NCBI RefSeq assembly: GCF_002159945.1
Contig: NZ_NFJQ01000012.1
Coordinates: 62,001 to 126,000 of the forward strand
Length of the DNA stretch: 64,000 nucleotides
Direction: 5' to 3'
DNA from: Cloacibacillus sp. An23
GTDB taxonomy: Bacteria; Synergistota; Synergistia; Synergistales; Synergistaceae
Positions 27,051 through 35,185 of this stretch are shown in pieces (the first letter of the stretch is position 1; every line of letters starts with the position of its first letter). Made by a program: the position numbers and the translations under genes. The notes beneath the pieces were generated by a model. That model ran no database searches. It was not told the origin of the DNA and saw only the letters and a list, made by a program, of their open reading frames with translations.

Positions 27051-27314
27051 CTATCCGTTGTACGCGGCGGCGAAGACCTTCGCCACGTTCTCCTCCGTCG
27101 GAACGCCCTCGGCCATCTTCTCATCGCCTACGAAAAAGCACGGGACGTAGTAATAGTCGTAGTTGTCGGCGGTGGCGGGGTCCTTTTTCTCGTCTATCTT
27201 CGTGAAAGGCACTTCCTTGTATTCGGGATGCGCGGCCAAGAGCGACGCTATCATTTCGTCGGCGCGTTTGCAGTGCGGGCAGCCCTCGAACATGAACATC
27301 TTGATTTCTTTCAT
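27051..27314 (-). CDS. Glutaredoxin-like thioredoxin-fold protein
   Basis: Small redox protein of 87 residues with the active-site motif Cys12-Pro-His-Cys15 (FEGCPHCKRAD) and the cis-proline region YYVPCFFVGDEK. The typical glutaredoxin CPYC is altered to CPHC, which is more like DsbA-type sites. It precedes cysK by 11 bases. A role in thiol or sulfur metabolism is inferred from that linkage only. ATG at 27314. Confidence 0.88.
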   Translation of the reverse strand: MKEIKMFMFEGCPHCKRADEMIASLLAAHPEYKEVPFTKIDEKKDPATADNYDYYYVPCFFVGDEKMAEGVPTEENVAKVFAAAYNG

Positions 27315-27442
27315 TTTACGTCATTCCCTTCGATAGATTTCAGTTGTCTATTATATCCCGAACGCGCGATATAAGGAATGTTGCGCAAGGCCCCGCTCGG
27401 GGATAAAATCTGTTGAAGCTTTTAAGCTGGGAGGAATCGCGT

Positions 27443-28414
27443 ATGGCATATAAGATAAACGCGGCGGCGAGAGACCTGTTCTACAGCCGGAACGATCCGA
27501 AGGACCGCCGCCTCGGCGAGCTGATAGGGCGCGCCGCGATAGAGGAAGTGACGGACGGCACGGTGGCGATAATAGGCGTGCCGGAGGACCGGGGCATAAC
27601 GGCGAACAAGGGGCGCGCCGGCGCGGCGGCGGGGCCGGACGATATACGCCGCAGGCTATACAAGCTCACGCCGGGATTCAACTCAGACTTCATGAAGCTG
27701 CGCATCATAGACGCCGGAAACATAGACACGAAGGGGCTGACTCTGGCCGAGGTACACGAGGCCGAGACTGAGGCGGTCGCGGGGATAGTTTCGCGCGGCG
27801 GCATACCGATAGTGCTCGGCGGAGGGCACGACCTGACGTATCCCGGAGTAGCGGGGCTCGTCAAGGGCGCGGAGATCGGACGCGGCGGCATGGGGCTGAT
27901 CAACGTGGACGCCCACCTCGACGTTCGCAGCGACGAGAACGGGATAAACAGCGGAACGTCCTTCTACCGTGCGCTGACGCAGCTTCCGAACGGCGCGCTC
28001 TCGGGCGACGCCTTCGTAGAGTTCGGCATTCAGGAGCAATACAATTCGCCCTACTATTACAACTGGGTTCTCGAGCAGGGCGGGCACGTCGTCACGCTGC
28101 GCGAGGTCTCGGAGCGCGTCATGGAATTCTTCCTGCAGGCGCTCAACGCGGCCGGAAAGAACGGGCGCAGGATAGCGGTCTCGCTCGACATAGACGCCGT
28201 GCGCAGCACCGAGGCCCCCGGCGCTTCCGCCAGCAACCCCAGCGGCCTCAAAGCTCCGGAGCTGGACAAGATAGCCTATCTCGCGGGGCGCAGCGTAAAG
28301 GTAAGGTATCTGGACGTCATGGAGGTGTCGCCGCCGCTCGACGAGGATCATCGCACGGCGGCGCTCGCGGCCTCAGCCCTCTTCTCGTTCTTCAGAGGGC
28401 TCTGCGAGAGATAA
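27443..28414 (+). CDS. hutG: Formimidoylglutamase / arginase-family ureohydrolase
   Basis: Binuclear Mn enzyme of the ureohydrolase superfamily, 323 residues. Metal ligands are visible: GGGHD (His129, Asp130), NVDAHLD (Asp156, His158, Asp160) and SLDIDAVR. Family members include arginase, agmatinase and formimidoylglutamase; presence of HutD nearby favours formimidoylglutamase, the histidine-degradation step releasing glutamate and formamide, but hutH, hutU and hutI are absent from the window. ATG at 27443 follows GGGAGG; a TTG 10 codons upstream lacks a site. Confidence 0.85.
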   Translation: MAYKINAAARDLFYSRNDPKDRRLGELIGRAAIEEVTDGTVAIIGVPEDRGITANKGRAGAAAGPDDIRRRLYKLTPGFNSDFMKLRIIDAGNIDTKGLTLAEVHEAETEAVAGIVSRGGIPIVLGGGHDLTYPGVAGLVKGAEIGRGGMGLINVDAHLDVRSDENGINSGTSFYRALTQLPNGALSGDAFVEFGIQEQYNSPYYYNWVLEQGGHVVTLREVSERVMEFFLQALNAAGKNGRRIAVSLDIDAVRSTEAPGASASNPSGLKAPELDKIAYLAGRSVKVRYLDVMEVSPPLDEDHRTAALAASALFSFFRGLCER

Positions 28415-28429
28415 AACTTTTCACTGACG

Positions 28430-29074
28430 CTAGGGCCGAAGCTCCATCAAAAGCGCTTCGGCCGTTTTCATGTCCAGGGCGAAGCCGCCTTGAACCTCGG
28501 ACGAGAGGCCGATGCCGAGCCAGTGAGGCACCGGCGAGGAATATGCAAGCTCGAGCGCGGGAGGCGCCGGCAGAAGTCCGTTCCACCGCTCCGAGACGGC
28601 GAGCGCGGAGGCCAGCGCTGCAAAAGGTTCGTCAGGTATAGGACGGAAGGTCAGCGCGCCGAACGAGTTCCACATATTGACGAGGCCGAGCTCCATAAAA
28701 TCCGGCGAGCCGGAGAAAAACGGCGCTCCGAACTCGGCCTCCGCGAAAGCGGCGAAATCCCTGGCGCCGGACAATCCGCCTCCGGTGAAGAGCCGCGCCG
28801 CCTCCGCGACGAATGCGCGCCGCCCGGCGAAAGCGCAGCGGAAGCCGACAAACGCGGGAATTTCCTGCAATCCGCGGCGGACCGTGAAGAACGCCTCGAC
28901 TCCGATATTTTCGCCGCCGAAAGCGCCGAACCATTCCTCAAACGCGCAGCCGTCTTCTCCGCGCGAGAGCGCGGCGCACTCCTCCCAGCGCGACTCCGGG
29001 GCGAACTGCAGCTTCGTAACCGCGCCGCGCAAAAGGCGTGACGCGCGCAGAGGGCTAGCGCCAGACCTCGGCAT
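28430..29074 (-). CDS. Unknown protein, third gene of the DUF523-HutD unit
   Basis: No family recognised. The 214-residue product is soluble-looking, without signal peptide or membrane segment, rich in Ala, Phe and Gly, with short aromatic stretches such as EEWFGAFGGENIGVEAFFTV and LGLVNMWNSFGALTF. ATG at 29074 overlaps the end of hutD by 20 bases; ATG at 29101 would overlap more and also lacks a clear ribosome-binding site. Codon composition resembles its neighbours, and the opposite strand offers only an Arg/Glu-rich shadow, so a real gene is likely. Its last codons contain the hutG terminator hairpin. Confidence 0.6.
   Translation of the reverse strand: MPRSGASPLRASRLLRGAVTKLQFAPESRWEECAALSRGEDGCAFEEWFGAFGGENIGVEAFFTVRRGLQEIPAFVGFRCAFAGRRAFVAEAARLFTGGGLSGARDFAAFAEAEFGAPFFSGSPDFMELGLVNMWNSFGALTFRPIPDEPFAALASALAVSERWNGLLPAPPALELAYSSPVPHWLGIGLSSEVQGGFALDMKTAEALLMELRP
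28434..28468 (+). terminator. Terminator of hutG, inside the 3' end of the converging gene
   Basis: A perfect nine-bp inverted repeat, GGCCGAAGC (28434-28442) with GCTTCGGCC (28455-28463), is followed by GTTTTC on the plus strand, 19 bases past the hutG stop. It overlaps the last codons of the minus-strand gene at 28430. Confidence 0.7.
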
Positions 29075-29666
29075 ATACGGCGGGCACGCCTTCACCGTCA
29101 TGGCTCAGCGATATACGCGCCTCGCCCTCCGCAGCCGGCGAATATGAGAAAAGCAGAAAATCCCCCTTGTTAAGCAGGGCCTCGCGCTCCTCGCCGCCCG
29201 CTGAGCATTTCACGGCGAGACCGTCGCAGAGTGCGTATATCCCGCGCCAGTATTCCGAAGCTCCGCGCGCAGCTCCGGCTGCGCAGCAGCAGCCGTCCGT
29301 GCAGGCCGCCATCGCGCCGCCGTATCCGGCGGCGGTCATAAGATTGAAATCCACGCACCGCCCTACCGACACGGTCTCCCAACCGCCATCGAACTCGTCC
29401 GCCTCGGAGAGCGGCGTCATTTCGAGCGTGCGCGTCCCCTCGTGCGTAACCGTTATCCCGCCTTCGAGTATCATCAGCAGACGGCGTATGCCAGGAAGCG
29501 GAGTAAATACGGACTTTTCGTCCTCGACCACAGCCGTGCTTATGCGCCAGTCGAAACGCCTTGCGCCGTAGTCGGCCCCCTCGGGCCATATCGCGAGCTG
29601 CGTCGTCACGCCGCCGCTCCATCTGCTGCGGGACAGTTCATTGCTGCGCGTCACGGTTACTTTCAT
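29055..29666 (-). CDS. hutD: HutD family protein
   Basis: Double-stranded beta-helix (cupin-like) protein associated with histidine utilisation operons; in Pseudomonas HutD is proposed to limit hut expression. The 203 residues include TRSNELSRSRWSGGVTTQL and WRISTAVVEDEKSVFTPLPG, both family hallmarks, then RLLMILEGG and EFDGGW. ATG at 29666 follows GGAGGAG; the longer TTG start has none. The upstream DUF523 gene overlaps its start by 29 bases and the downstream unknown gene overlaps its end, so the three form one unit. Confidence 0.85.
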   Translation of the reverse strand: MKVTVTRSNELSRSRWSGGVTTQLAIWPEGADYGARRFDWRISTAVVEDEKSVFTPLPGIRRLLMILEGGITVTHEGTRTLEMTPLSEADEFDGGWETVSVGRCVDFNLMTAAGYGGAMAACTDGCCCAAGAARGASEYWRGIYALCDGLAVKCSAGGEEREALLNKGDFLLFSYSPAAEGEARISLSHDGEGVPAVYAEVWR

Positions 29667-30111
29667 TCTTGAACTCCTCCGTTTCAAACAATCCGTCTAT
29701 AGTCTCCTCGCTGAACACTTTCACGCCGTCCGCCATAAGAAGCGCCGCAGCAAGCCCCGCGCCCGGCACGACCCTGCCGCTGAAGCTGCCGTCGTAGACG
29801 GACGACGAACCGCACGACGGGCTCCGCTCCTTCAGCACGGCGCAGCGGCAGCCGGCGCGGCGAGCCGCCTCGAGCGTCCGGCGCGCTCCGAGCTCGAACT
29901 TCTCCGTCAGATCGCGCCCGTCGCGTCCGAACACGCGCCCGCCGGAAATTTCGCTCGGTTCGCGCGGAGACTCCAGACCTCCGAGCTTCTCCGGGCAGAC
30001 GGGCACAAGCTCGTGCTCATCCGCGAGAGCAGAGACGCGCGCGTCCGGCTTCGCGCCGCCGTCGTAGCGGCATTTGACGCCCAGCAGGCATGCGCTCACC
30101 AAAATTTTCAC
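29638..30111 (-). CDS. DUF523 family protein
   Basis: Cysteine-rich conserved protein of 157 residues with no established function. Family motifs: VSACLLGVKCRYDGG (Cys8, Cys14), VPVCPEKLGGLESPR and LKERSPSCGS. The start is GTG at 30111, eight bases after GGAGGG, giving MKILVSACLLG, the usual family N-terminus; an ATG far upstream would add 75 unrelated residues. It overlaps hutD by 29 bases and leads that short operon. Confidence 0.9.
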   Translation of the reverse strand: MKILVSACLLGVKCRYDGGAKPDARVSALADEHELVPVCPEKLGGLESPREPSEISGGRVFGRDGRDLTEKFELGARRTLEAARRAGCRCAVLKERSPSCGSSSVYDGSFSGRVVPGAGLAAALLMADGVKVFSEETIDGLFETEEFKNESNRDAQQ

Positions 30112-30530
30112 AGAAACATCCCTCCCGATGCGCAGCCTTCGTAATATGCGTAAAGCATAGCACCGAGGGGCGCTTTCGCCCAGACGCCGGTAAATACGCC
30201 CGATTACGCTCCGCGCGCCGCAGCGCTGAGAATAACCGCGGCGCTGCGGGAAGCCGGAAACGCGCGTCACGGCTCCGTACATTCCCGCTTCCTCCGTGTC
30301 GTGCAATACATGGAGCAAAATTTTACTTTTCCTCAAATTACAGATACAGACACTAAATTTTTGAAAATTTACAAATGTTAATAAAATGCCGTATGTTTTA
30401 TACTATATCTATAAACTATGCTTTGTGTTATACTCACAGCACCCGGGAGCTCCCGGCTGCGCGGACGGACCGCGTACGACTGGCGGCCTTTATGAAAAGG
30501 CGCGCCGCACGATAAAAGGAGATAATATAT
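30112..30530. other. Intergenic region between DUF523 and the HdeD-like gene, with one hairpin
   Basis: No gene is seen in these 419 bases. CCGCAGCGC (30218-30226) is repeated inverted as GCGCTGCGG (30241-30249). From about 30305 the DNA is strongly AT-rich and contains two TATACT sequences (for example 30399-30404) that may serve the plus-strand gene at 30531, without a convincing -35. Confidence 0.5.
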
Positions 30531-31091
30531 ATGTTATTCATGGGAAGATGTTCAAAAGAAGATTTCGCGAAAAACAAGAGACGGTTCTATCTCGTCGGGG
30601 CGATAATGCTCGTCCTCGGCTTCGTCTCGCTGTCGATGCCGCTGCTCGCGTCGTTCGCCGTCGAGACGATGATCGGCTGTCTGCTGATCGCCGCCGGCCT
30701 CGGCAGCGCCTTCGGCGCGTTCGGCGCGGTGCGCTCCGGAGACAGCCCGTGGCAGCAGGCCTTTATGGCAGTCATATCCATCGCGGCGGGCGTAATTTTC
30801 CTGACGCATCCGCTCGCCGGGGTGATGACTTTGAGCATGCTGCTCTCGGCGTATTTCCTCATCGACGGCGTGACGAAGGTCGTCGAGTACTTCCGCATAC
30901 GCGAGATAGGCGGTTCGCTCTGGATACTGCTCTCCGGACTGCTCGGAGTAGCGCTCGCCTTCATGATGTGGAACAACGTCATAACTGGCGCTTCAATGAT
31001 AGGCATAATGCTCGGAGTGGACCTCGTATTCAGCGGCGTCAGCTTCATCCTGCTCGGCCGCGGCTGCTCGAACATTTCAAAGAGAATATGA
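30531..31091 (+). CDS. HdeD / DUF308 family membrane protein
   Basis: Small integral membrane protein of 186 residues with six hydrophobic helices in three pairs, the pattern of HdeD-family acid-resistance membrane proteins (FYLVGAIMLVLGFVSLSMP, then MIGCLLIAAGLGSAFGAF and SAYFLIDGVTKVVEYF). Function in this organism is unknown. AGGAGATAATATAT precedes the ATG. It is a single-gene unit ended by a strong terminator. Confidence 0.85.
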   Translation: MLFMGRCSKEDFAKNKRRFYLVGAIMLVLGFVSLSMPLLASFAVETMIGCLLIAAGLGSAFGAFGAVRSGDSPWQQAFMAVISIAAGVIFLTHPLAGVMTLSMLLSAYFLIDGVTKVVEYFRIREIGGSLWILLSGLLGVALAFMMWNNVITGASMIGIMLGVDLVFSGVSFILLGRGCSNISKRI

Positions 31092-31118
31092 CGCACGGAA
31101 ACAAGGCAAACGATACTG

Positions 31119-31147
31119 AAAAAGCGGCGCGTTCGCGCCGCTTTTTT
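31119..31147 (+). terminator. Terminator of the HdeD-like gene
   Basis: AAAGCGGCGC (31121-31130), loop GTTC, GCGCCGCTTT (31135-31144), then TTT; flanking A and T runs make it symmetrical, so it may also stop the converging subtilase transcript. Confidence 0.9.
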
Positions 31148-31179
31148 ATTTCCTTTTTATTCCTTTGGAAAGAACAGCT

Positions 31180-31569
31180 CTAGTACGCCTTCGTTTTGTG
31201 CGGCTTCGGCAGGCTCATAATGTAATTTGGCGAAGCTCCGGCCACGCGCGGGTCTTTTTTCAGGCGCGCAAGAAGCTCTTCAGTTTCCATCTCTGAGCGG
31301 AAGGTCGCAGTCACGCACTCCGAGCTTTCATAGACGGGCGAGATATATACCGGCTCGGCCCCCGCGTCAGCCGCCACCTCGCGGCAGTACGCGGCGAAGA
31401 GGGCGCGCCGGTCATCCGATCTCCGTATTTCGTCAGGCACGCGGAGAAGGACTACGGCCTCGCCGTGGACGGACCTCGGCTTTCCGGCGCGAGAGGGCTG
31501 GGCGGCGCAGGCGGCGCACACGGCGAGTACGAGCGCAGCCGCAAGCAGAGCCGCAGCTGCTCTCGTCAT
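31180..31569 (-). CDS. Secreted protein resembling a stand-alone subtilase prodomain (inhibitor I9-like)
   Basis: Exported small protein of 129 residues: a signal peptide (about 1-25, AAALLAAALVLAVCAA) and then a domain whose pattern, HGEAVVLLRVPDE ... VTATFRSEMETEELLARLKK ... ASPNYIMSLP, parallels the propeptide of the adjacent subtilase (EGEAIVMLRQT ... ALARVRSTADESTDAFIERLR ... VMPNYIVRV). ATG at 31569 overlaps the subtilase stop (ATGA), so both are made together. The Cys residues near the signal do not form a clean lipobox. The sequence parallel is direct; a role as trans-acting inhibitor or folding helper is inference. Confidence 0.75.
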   Translation of the reverse strand: MTRAAAALLAAALVLAVCAACAAQPSRAGKPRSVHGEAVVLLRVPDEIRRSDDRRALFAAYCREVAADAGAEPVYISPVYESSECVTATFRSEMETEELLARLKKDPRVAGASPNYIMSLPKPHKTKAY

Positions 31570-33905
31570 TCGCCCGTCCGCCGCGCGCGCTTCCTCAGCG
31601 TGCGCGCGCAGCCCCACGCGAGCGGCGCAAGCAGCAGCGCCGCGGCGCCTGCGCCGGATGAACAGCCGCCACCGCCGTGCCGCGTCGTATCGCCGGCGCT
31701 TTCTCGCTCGTAGCGCACTATGGCGGCCGGGTCTGTTATCTTTCCGGCATCTCCGTCAAGGTCATATTCGCCGCCGTCCTTTATGTACAGAACGAGAAGG
31801 TACTTCTTTTCGGCGCTGAATGTGCCGGAGAATGCGGAGCCGTCAGCCTCGAATATATCGTACGAGCCGTCGGCCGCTTCCCCGCCCGCGCATCGCGCGT
31901 AGCCGAGGGCGCTGCCGTCTGGCTTCACCTTACAGACAGCGATGTCGGATATCCCGTTTCCGCCGCCGAACACGTCGCCGGAAACCGAGAAAGCCACGGC
32001 ACCGAGCCCGCCGGCAAGCTCTTCGCTCTCTGCGCTGAACACAGGAAACAGCGACACGCCGAACACATTACGCTCGCCGCCGAGCGACTCTACTGCCCCT
32101 TCAACCGTATCAGAAGCGAGATAAAGCCCTCCGTCCTCTTCAACGACATCGACGCCGGCAAACGCCTGCGGCAGCTCGTCTCTGCAGGCGACGAACTCTG
32201 CGGTCAGCGCGACGGCCCCCTCCTGAACCTTTTCGCCGGGCTCTGTCGGTTTCACATCGGTTTCTATCATCATGCCGCTCTTCCACGCGCCGTATGCGTC
32301 GAGCAGCCCGTAGGCCGAATAGCCGTCCTTAAGCACGGAGCCGTCCGCTCCGTCCAGTATCATCTGCTTTATCTCGCCCGCGCTCCTGTCCGGGAATATG
32401 GAGCACAGCAGCGCCGCGACGCCGGAGACGAACGGAGTCGCCATCGAGGTGCCGCTGTCGAAACAATAGCCGGTCGAGTCGTATGTCGCACCGTAGCCGA
32501 AGAGGCTGCTGAAACGGCATGTGCTGAGTATGTTTGACCCTGGGGCGAAAATGTCCACGTAACGCCCGGACGGGCTGTAGTTCGAGAAATAGGACATGGA
32601 GCCGTCAGAATCGCTGGCCCCTACGGTGATCGAGTTGTCAAAGCGGAACATCGCCGGCGTGTTTATCTGTCCCGTATAATCCTCTCTATCAATGCCGCTG
32701 TAGCCCGGGGCGTCCAGATCGACGCCCTCGTTCCCCGCGGCGATGCAGAGGAGTATCCCAGCGTCGCTCAGCTTCTTGAGCGCCGCCTCGTACGGAGACA
32801 TGATGTCTGATAAGGGGTCGTTCCAACTTCCGAGCGACATATTCGCGACGCGTATATTGACGCCGGCCTCCTTGGCTGCGATGATAAAGTCGACGGCGCG
32901 CATCTGGTCGGATATCAGCGAACCGTCACTCAGCGAACCTTCGTCCTCATAAACAGAAAAAACATTTACTGCGAGCAGCTTCACCTTCCAGTTGACGCCG
33001 GAGACGCCGGTCCCGTTATTGCCTACAGCTCCTATGATGCCGGCGACGTGCGTACCGTGGCCGGAGACGTCTCCGACGGCGCGCATCTCGTCCGTATCCT
33101 CGGAATAAATGTCTTCGGCTGCGGCGCCGTCCGTGTCTCCAGGCCCCACAGGCACTGCGATGAACTGGTAAAGATTTTCCCCGCCGTCATCTTCGTCGTC
33201 TTCCACATACGTGTGGAACCACGCGCCGTGGCTGCCGAAAAACGCCTCCGGGCTGAACTCCTCGTCCGCGGACATATTCGCCGCGATCCTCTCAAGAAGC
33301 GCCGCGTCGTCAAACGTATACATATTATCGGCAAGGTCCGGATGGTCGTATATTATGCCCGTGTCTATCACGGCTACGACGACATCATTGGACTCAGAGC
33401 CTGTGCCGTGCGTCCAAACGGACGGCATGTTGATGCGCGTGAGCCCCCATTGTTCTCTGTAGCGCTCATCGTTCGGGCATCTCTCACTGGCCGCCGAAAC
33501 CCGCACTATATAATTAGGCATGACGGAAACGACGTTAGGGTTGGCGCGCAGCCTCTCTATAAAAGCGTCCGTGCTTTCATCCGCGGTACTCCTGACGCGC
33601 GCGAGAGCGTATGTCTCTCCGTCCTTCGCCGTTTTCGCGGACGAAACGCCGGGTTTTCCGCCGCCCGGCGCGGAAACCGTGACGGGACGGAAATTCTGCA
33701 CTACTTCGGCTCCGAGCTCCCCTGCCAGAGCCTCCGCGGCGCTCGGCGAAGCGCTCTTCGCGGACGCGGCGTTTGACTGCGCGGCGGTCTGACGCAGCAT
33801 TACTATGGCTTCGCCCTCGACGCAGCGCGGAAGCTCCGCGAAAGCCGCAGAAACAGGCAGCAGTACGACGGCCGCCAGCAGTGTAAGAACATTTCTGATT
33901 CTCAT
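31566..33905 (-). CDS. Secreted S8 (subtilisin-like) serine peptidase with C-terminal sorting tail
   Basis: Exported protease of 779 residues: signal peptide (1-23, ends AAFA), I9-type prodomain (about 28-136), catalytic domain with Asp181 (VIDTG), His283 (GHGTHVAG), oxyanion Asn392 (AAGNEG) and Ser487 (GTSMATPF), then a 190-residue accessory region. The extreme C-terminus has HGGGGCSS, a hydrophobic helix and a basic cluster (RKRARR), like the sorting tails described for Synergistetes surface proteins. An acidic insert (about 234-275) separates Asp and His. ATG at 33905 follows AGAGGTG. The co-translated downstream gene encodes a prodomain-like protein. Confidence 0.93.
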   Translation of the reverse strand: MRIRNVLTLLAAVVLLPVSAAFAELPRCVEGEAIVMLRQTAAQSNAASAKSASPSAAEALAGELGAEVVQNFRPVTVSAPGGGKPGVSSAKTAKDGETYALARVRSTADESTDAFIERLRANPNVVSVMPNYIVRVSAASERCPNDERYREQWGLTRINMPSVWTHGTGSESNDVVVAVIDTGIIYDHPDLADNMYTFDDAALLERIAANMSADEEFSPEAFFGSHGAWFHTYVEDDEDDGGENLYQFIAVPVGPGDTDGAAAEDIYSEDTDEMRAVGDVSGHGTHVAGIIGAVGNNGTGVSGVNWKVKLLAVNVFSVYEDEGSLSDGSLISDQMRAVDFIIAAKEAGVNIRVANMSLGSWNDPLSDIMSPYEAALKKLSDAGILLCIAAGNEGVDLDAPGYSGIDREDYTGQINTPAMFRFDNSITVGASDSDGSMSYFSNYSPSGRYVDIFAPGSNILSTCRFSSLFGYGATYDSTGYCFDSGTSMATPFVSGVAALLCSIFPDRSAGEIKQMILDGADGSVLKDGYSAYGLLDAYGAWKSGMMIETDVKPTEPGEKVQEGAVALTAEFVACRDELPQAFAGVDVVEEDGGLYLASDTVEGAVESLGGERNVFGVSLFPVFSAESEELAGGLGAVAFSVSGDVFGGGNGISDIAVCKVKPDGSALGYARCAGGEAADGSYDIFEADGSAFSGTFSAEKKYLLVLYIKDGGEYDLDGDAGKITDPAAIVRYERESAGDTTRHGGGGCSSGAGAAALLLAPLAWGCARTLRKRARRTGE

Positions 33906-33953
33906 ATAGACACCTCTCACTCCATGCTCTCCTATATACCGAAAGTTATTTTT

Positions 33954-33959
33954 ATTATA
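33954..33959 (-). promoter_or_regulatory. Possible -10 element of the subtilase gene
   Basis: A perfect TATAAT on the minus strand about 50 bases before the ATG; no good -35 at the right distance. Confidence 0.35.
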
Positions 33960-34012
33960 CACGAAGTTTATTCTCAAGAATATATCTTTGAATCCCTTAT
34001 CGGCCCGCTCTC

Positions 34013-34041
34013 TTGACGCGGCGTGCGAAGACGTCTATAGT
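34013..34041 (+). promoter_or_regulatory. Promoter of the second LysR gene with an overlapping operator-like sequence
   Basis: TTGACG (34013-34018), 17-base spacer, TATAGT (34036-34041). The bases 34013-34024 (TTGACGCGGCGT) match 11 of 12 positions of the palindrome at 41382-41393 in front of the catabolic operon, suggesting that the regulator binds both and represses itself. Confidence 0.6.
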
Positions 34042-34141
34042 GTCGGTGGTTGTATGCGGAAGCCGGCGGCATATTTTTGTAATTCATTGCCAGCCCGGGT
34101 TCAATTTCTGCCGCGCGCTCCGCCGGCCGGGAGGCAAAAGC

Positions 34142-35101
34142 TTGGATATAACTTCCTTACATTATTTCAGAGAGCTCACGAAAGACTTCAACATGACGAA
34201 GACGGCGGGACGCCTGTACATATCGCCGCAGACGCTGAGCAACCATATACAGCGGCTGGAGAAATACTACGGGACGCCGCTGTTCACGAGAAAGCCGGCG
34301 CTGGCGCTCACTCTCGCCGGAGAGTTCGTGCTGTCGTTCGCGCAGACTATGGAGCACGAGAACGCGAAGCTGCGCGACATTCTGTCGGATATCAGCCAGT
34401 CGGAGCGCGGACTGATACGCTTCGGCACATCGGTGTCGCGTGGGAAGTACCTGATGTCCAGTATCGTTCCGAGGTTTTACGCGCGCTATCCGAAAGTCAA
34501 GGTAGAGTTCCACGACGGCGACACGCCGAGGCTTGAGGCACTCGTCCACGACGGCGACCTGGACTTCGCCGTGACGCTGGACGGCGCGAGCACCATCGAG
34601 CTGAAGCGCCGCAAGGTCTTCGACGACCAGGTGTACCTCTGCGTGCCCGACGCGCTGCTTGTTGAAAAATACGGAGAAGAGGCCGGGGATATAAAAAAGC
34701 GTTCCGAGGCAGGCGCGAAGATGCAGGACTTCCTCCGCCTGCCGTTTTCCATAATGTATAACCGGCTCGGCGAGCTGATGAGCGACTTCTTCATGCAGGA
34801 GGGCTGCGCGCCGGACGTGTGCTTTACCGGGACGCGCACATATCAGCCGCTCGAGCTAGCCAGCGCCGGCATCGCAGCGTGCTACGGCACTCATATGTGC
34901 ATGCTTGAAAACATGGACGCGATAGGCTCTGGAGTAAACATCTTCCCGCTCGTAGACAAGCAGGGCAGATACGTCTACCAATCGCTCTCATTTGTATGGA
35001 ATAAAGGATGGAAGCTGTCGAGCCACGCAAAATATTTTATGGAGCTTTTGACAGCCGAGACCGGCGAGCTGAAAAAATCTTCTCTGACGCGAATTATATA
35101 G
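34142..35101 (+). CDS. LysR family transcriptional regulator of the tct operon
   Basis: The 319 residues hold an N-terminal winged helix-turn-helix (about 1-62, FNMTKTAGRLYISPQTLSNH ... GTPLFTR) and an effector-binding domain (about 90-300). Start TTG at 34142 is seven bases after GGGAGG and gives LDITSLHYFRELT, the standard LysR N-terminus; the frame is open to 34013 but that stretch covers the promoter. It converges with the tct operon (84-base gap holding the operon terminator) and is probably its regulator, supported by the shared operator-like sequence. Confidence 0.9.
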   Translation: MDITSLHYFRELTKDFNMTKTAGRLYISPQTLSNHIQRLEKYYGTPLFTRKPALALTLAGEFVLSFAQTMEHENAKLRDILSDISQSERGLIRFGTSVSRGKYLMSSIVPRFYARYPKVKVEFHDGDTPRLEALVHDGDLDFAVTLDGASTIELKRRKVFDDQVYLCVPDALLVEKYGEEAGDIKKRSEAGAKMQDFLRLPFSIMYNRLGELMSDFFMQEGCAPDVCFTGTRTYQPLELASAGIAACYGTHMCMLENMDAIGSGVNIFPLVDKQGRYVYQSLSFVWNKGWKLSSHAKYFMELLTAETGELKKSSLTRII

Positions 35102-35127
35102 CGGGCCTCTCTGCGGCCACCGGACAT

Positions 35128-35162
35128 AAAAAAGCCGTCCGCGCGGCACAAACGCGGACGGC
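35128..35162 (-). terminator. Terminator of the aldolase-dehydrogenase-tct operon
   Basis: A perfect 10-bp inverted repeat (35153-35162 with 35134-35143) is followed by TTTTTT on the minus strand, 24 bases past the tctC stop. Confidence 0.85.
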
Positions 35163-35185
35163 GCAGTCACCTTGAACGCCGGTCG

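Noticed and set aside
30386-31183. Plus-strand 265-codon frame across the HdeD-like gene
   Set aside because: Arg-rich out-of-frame translation; the HdeD-like frame has the ribosome-binding site and the six helices.
33906-33977. Upstream extension of the subtilase gene
   Set aside because: It would place 24 residues before a clear signal peptide and includes the promoter -10; ATG at 33905 has a ribosome-binding site.
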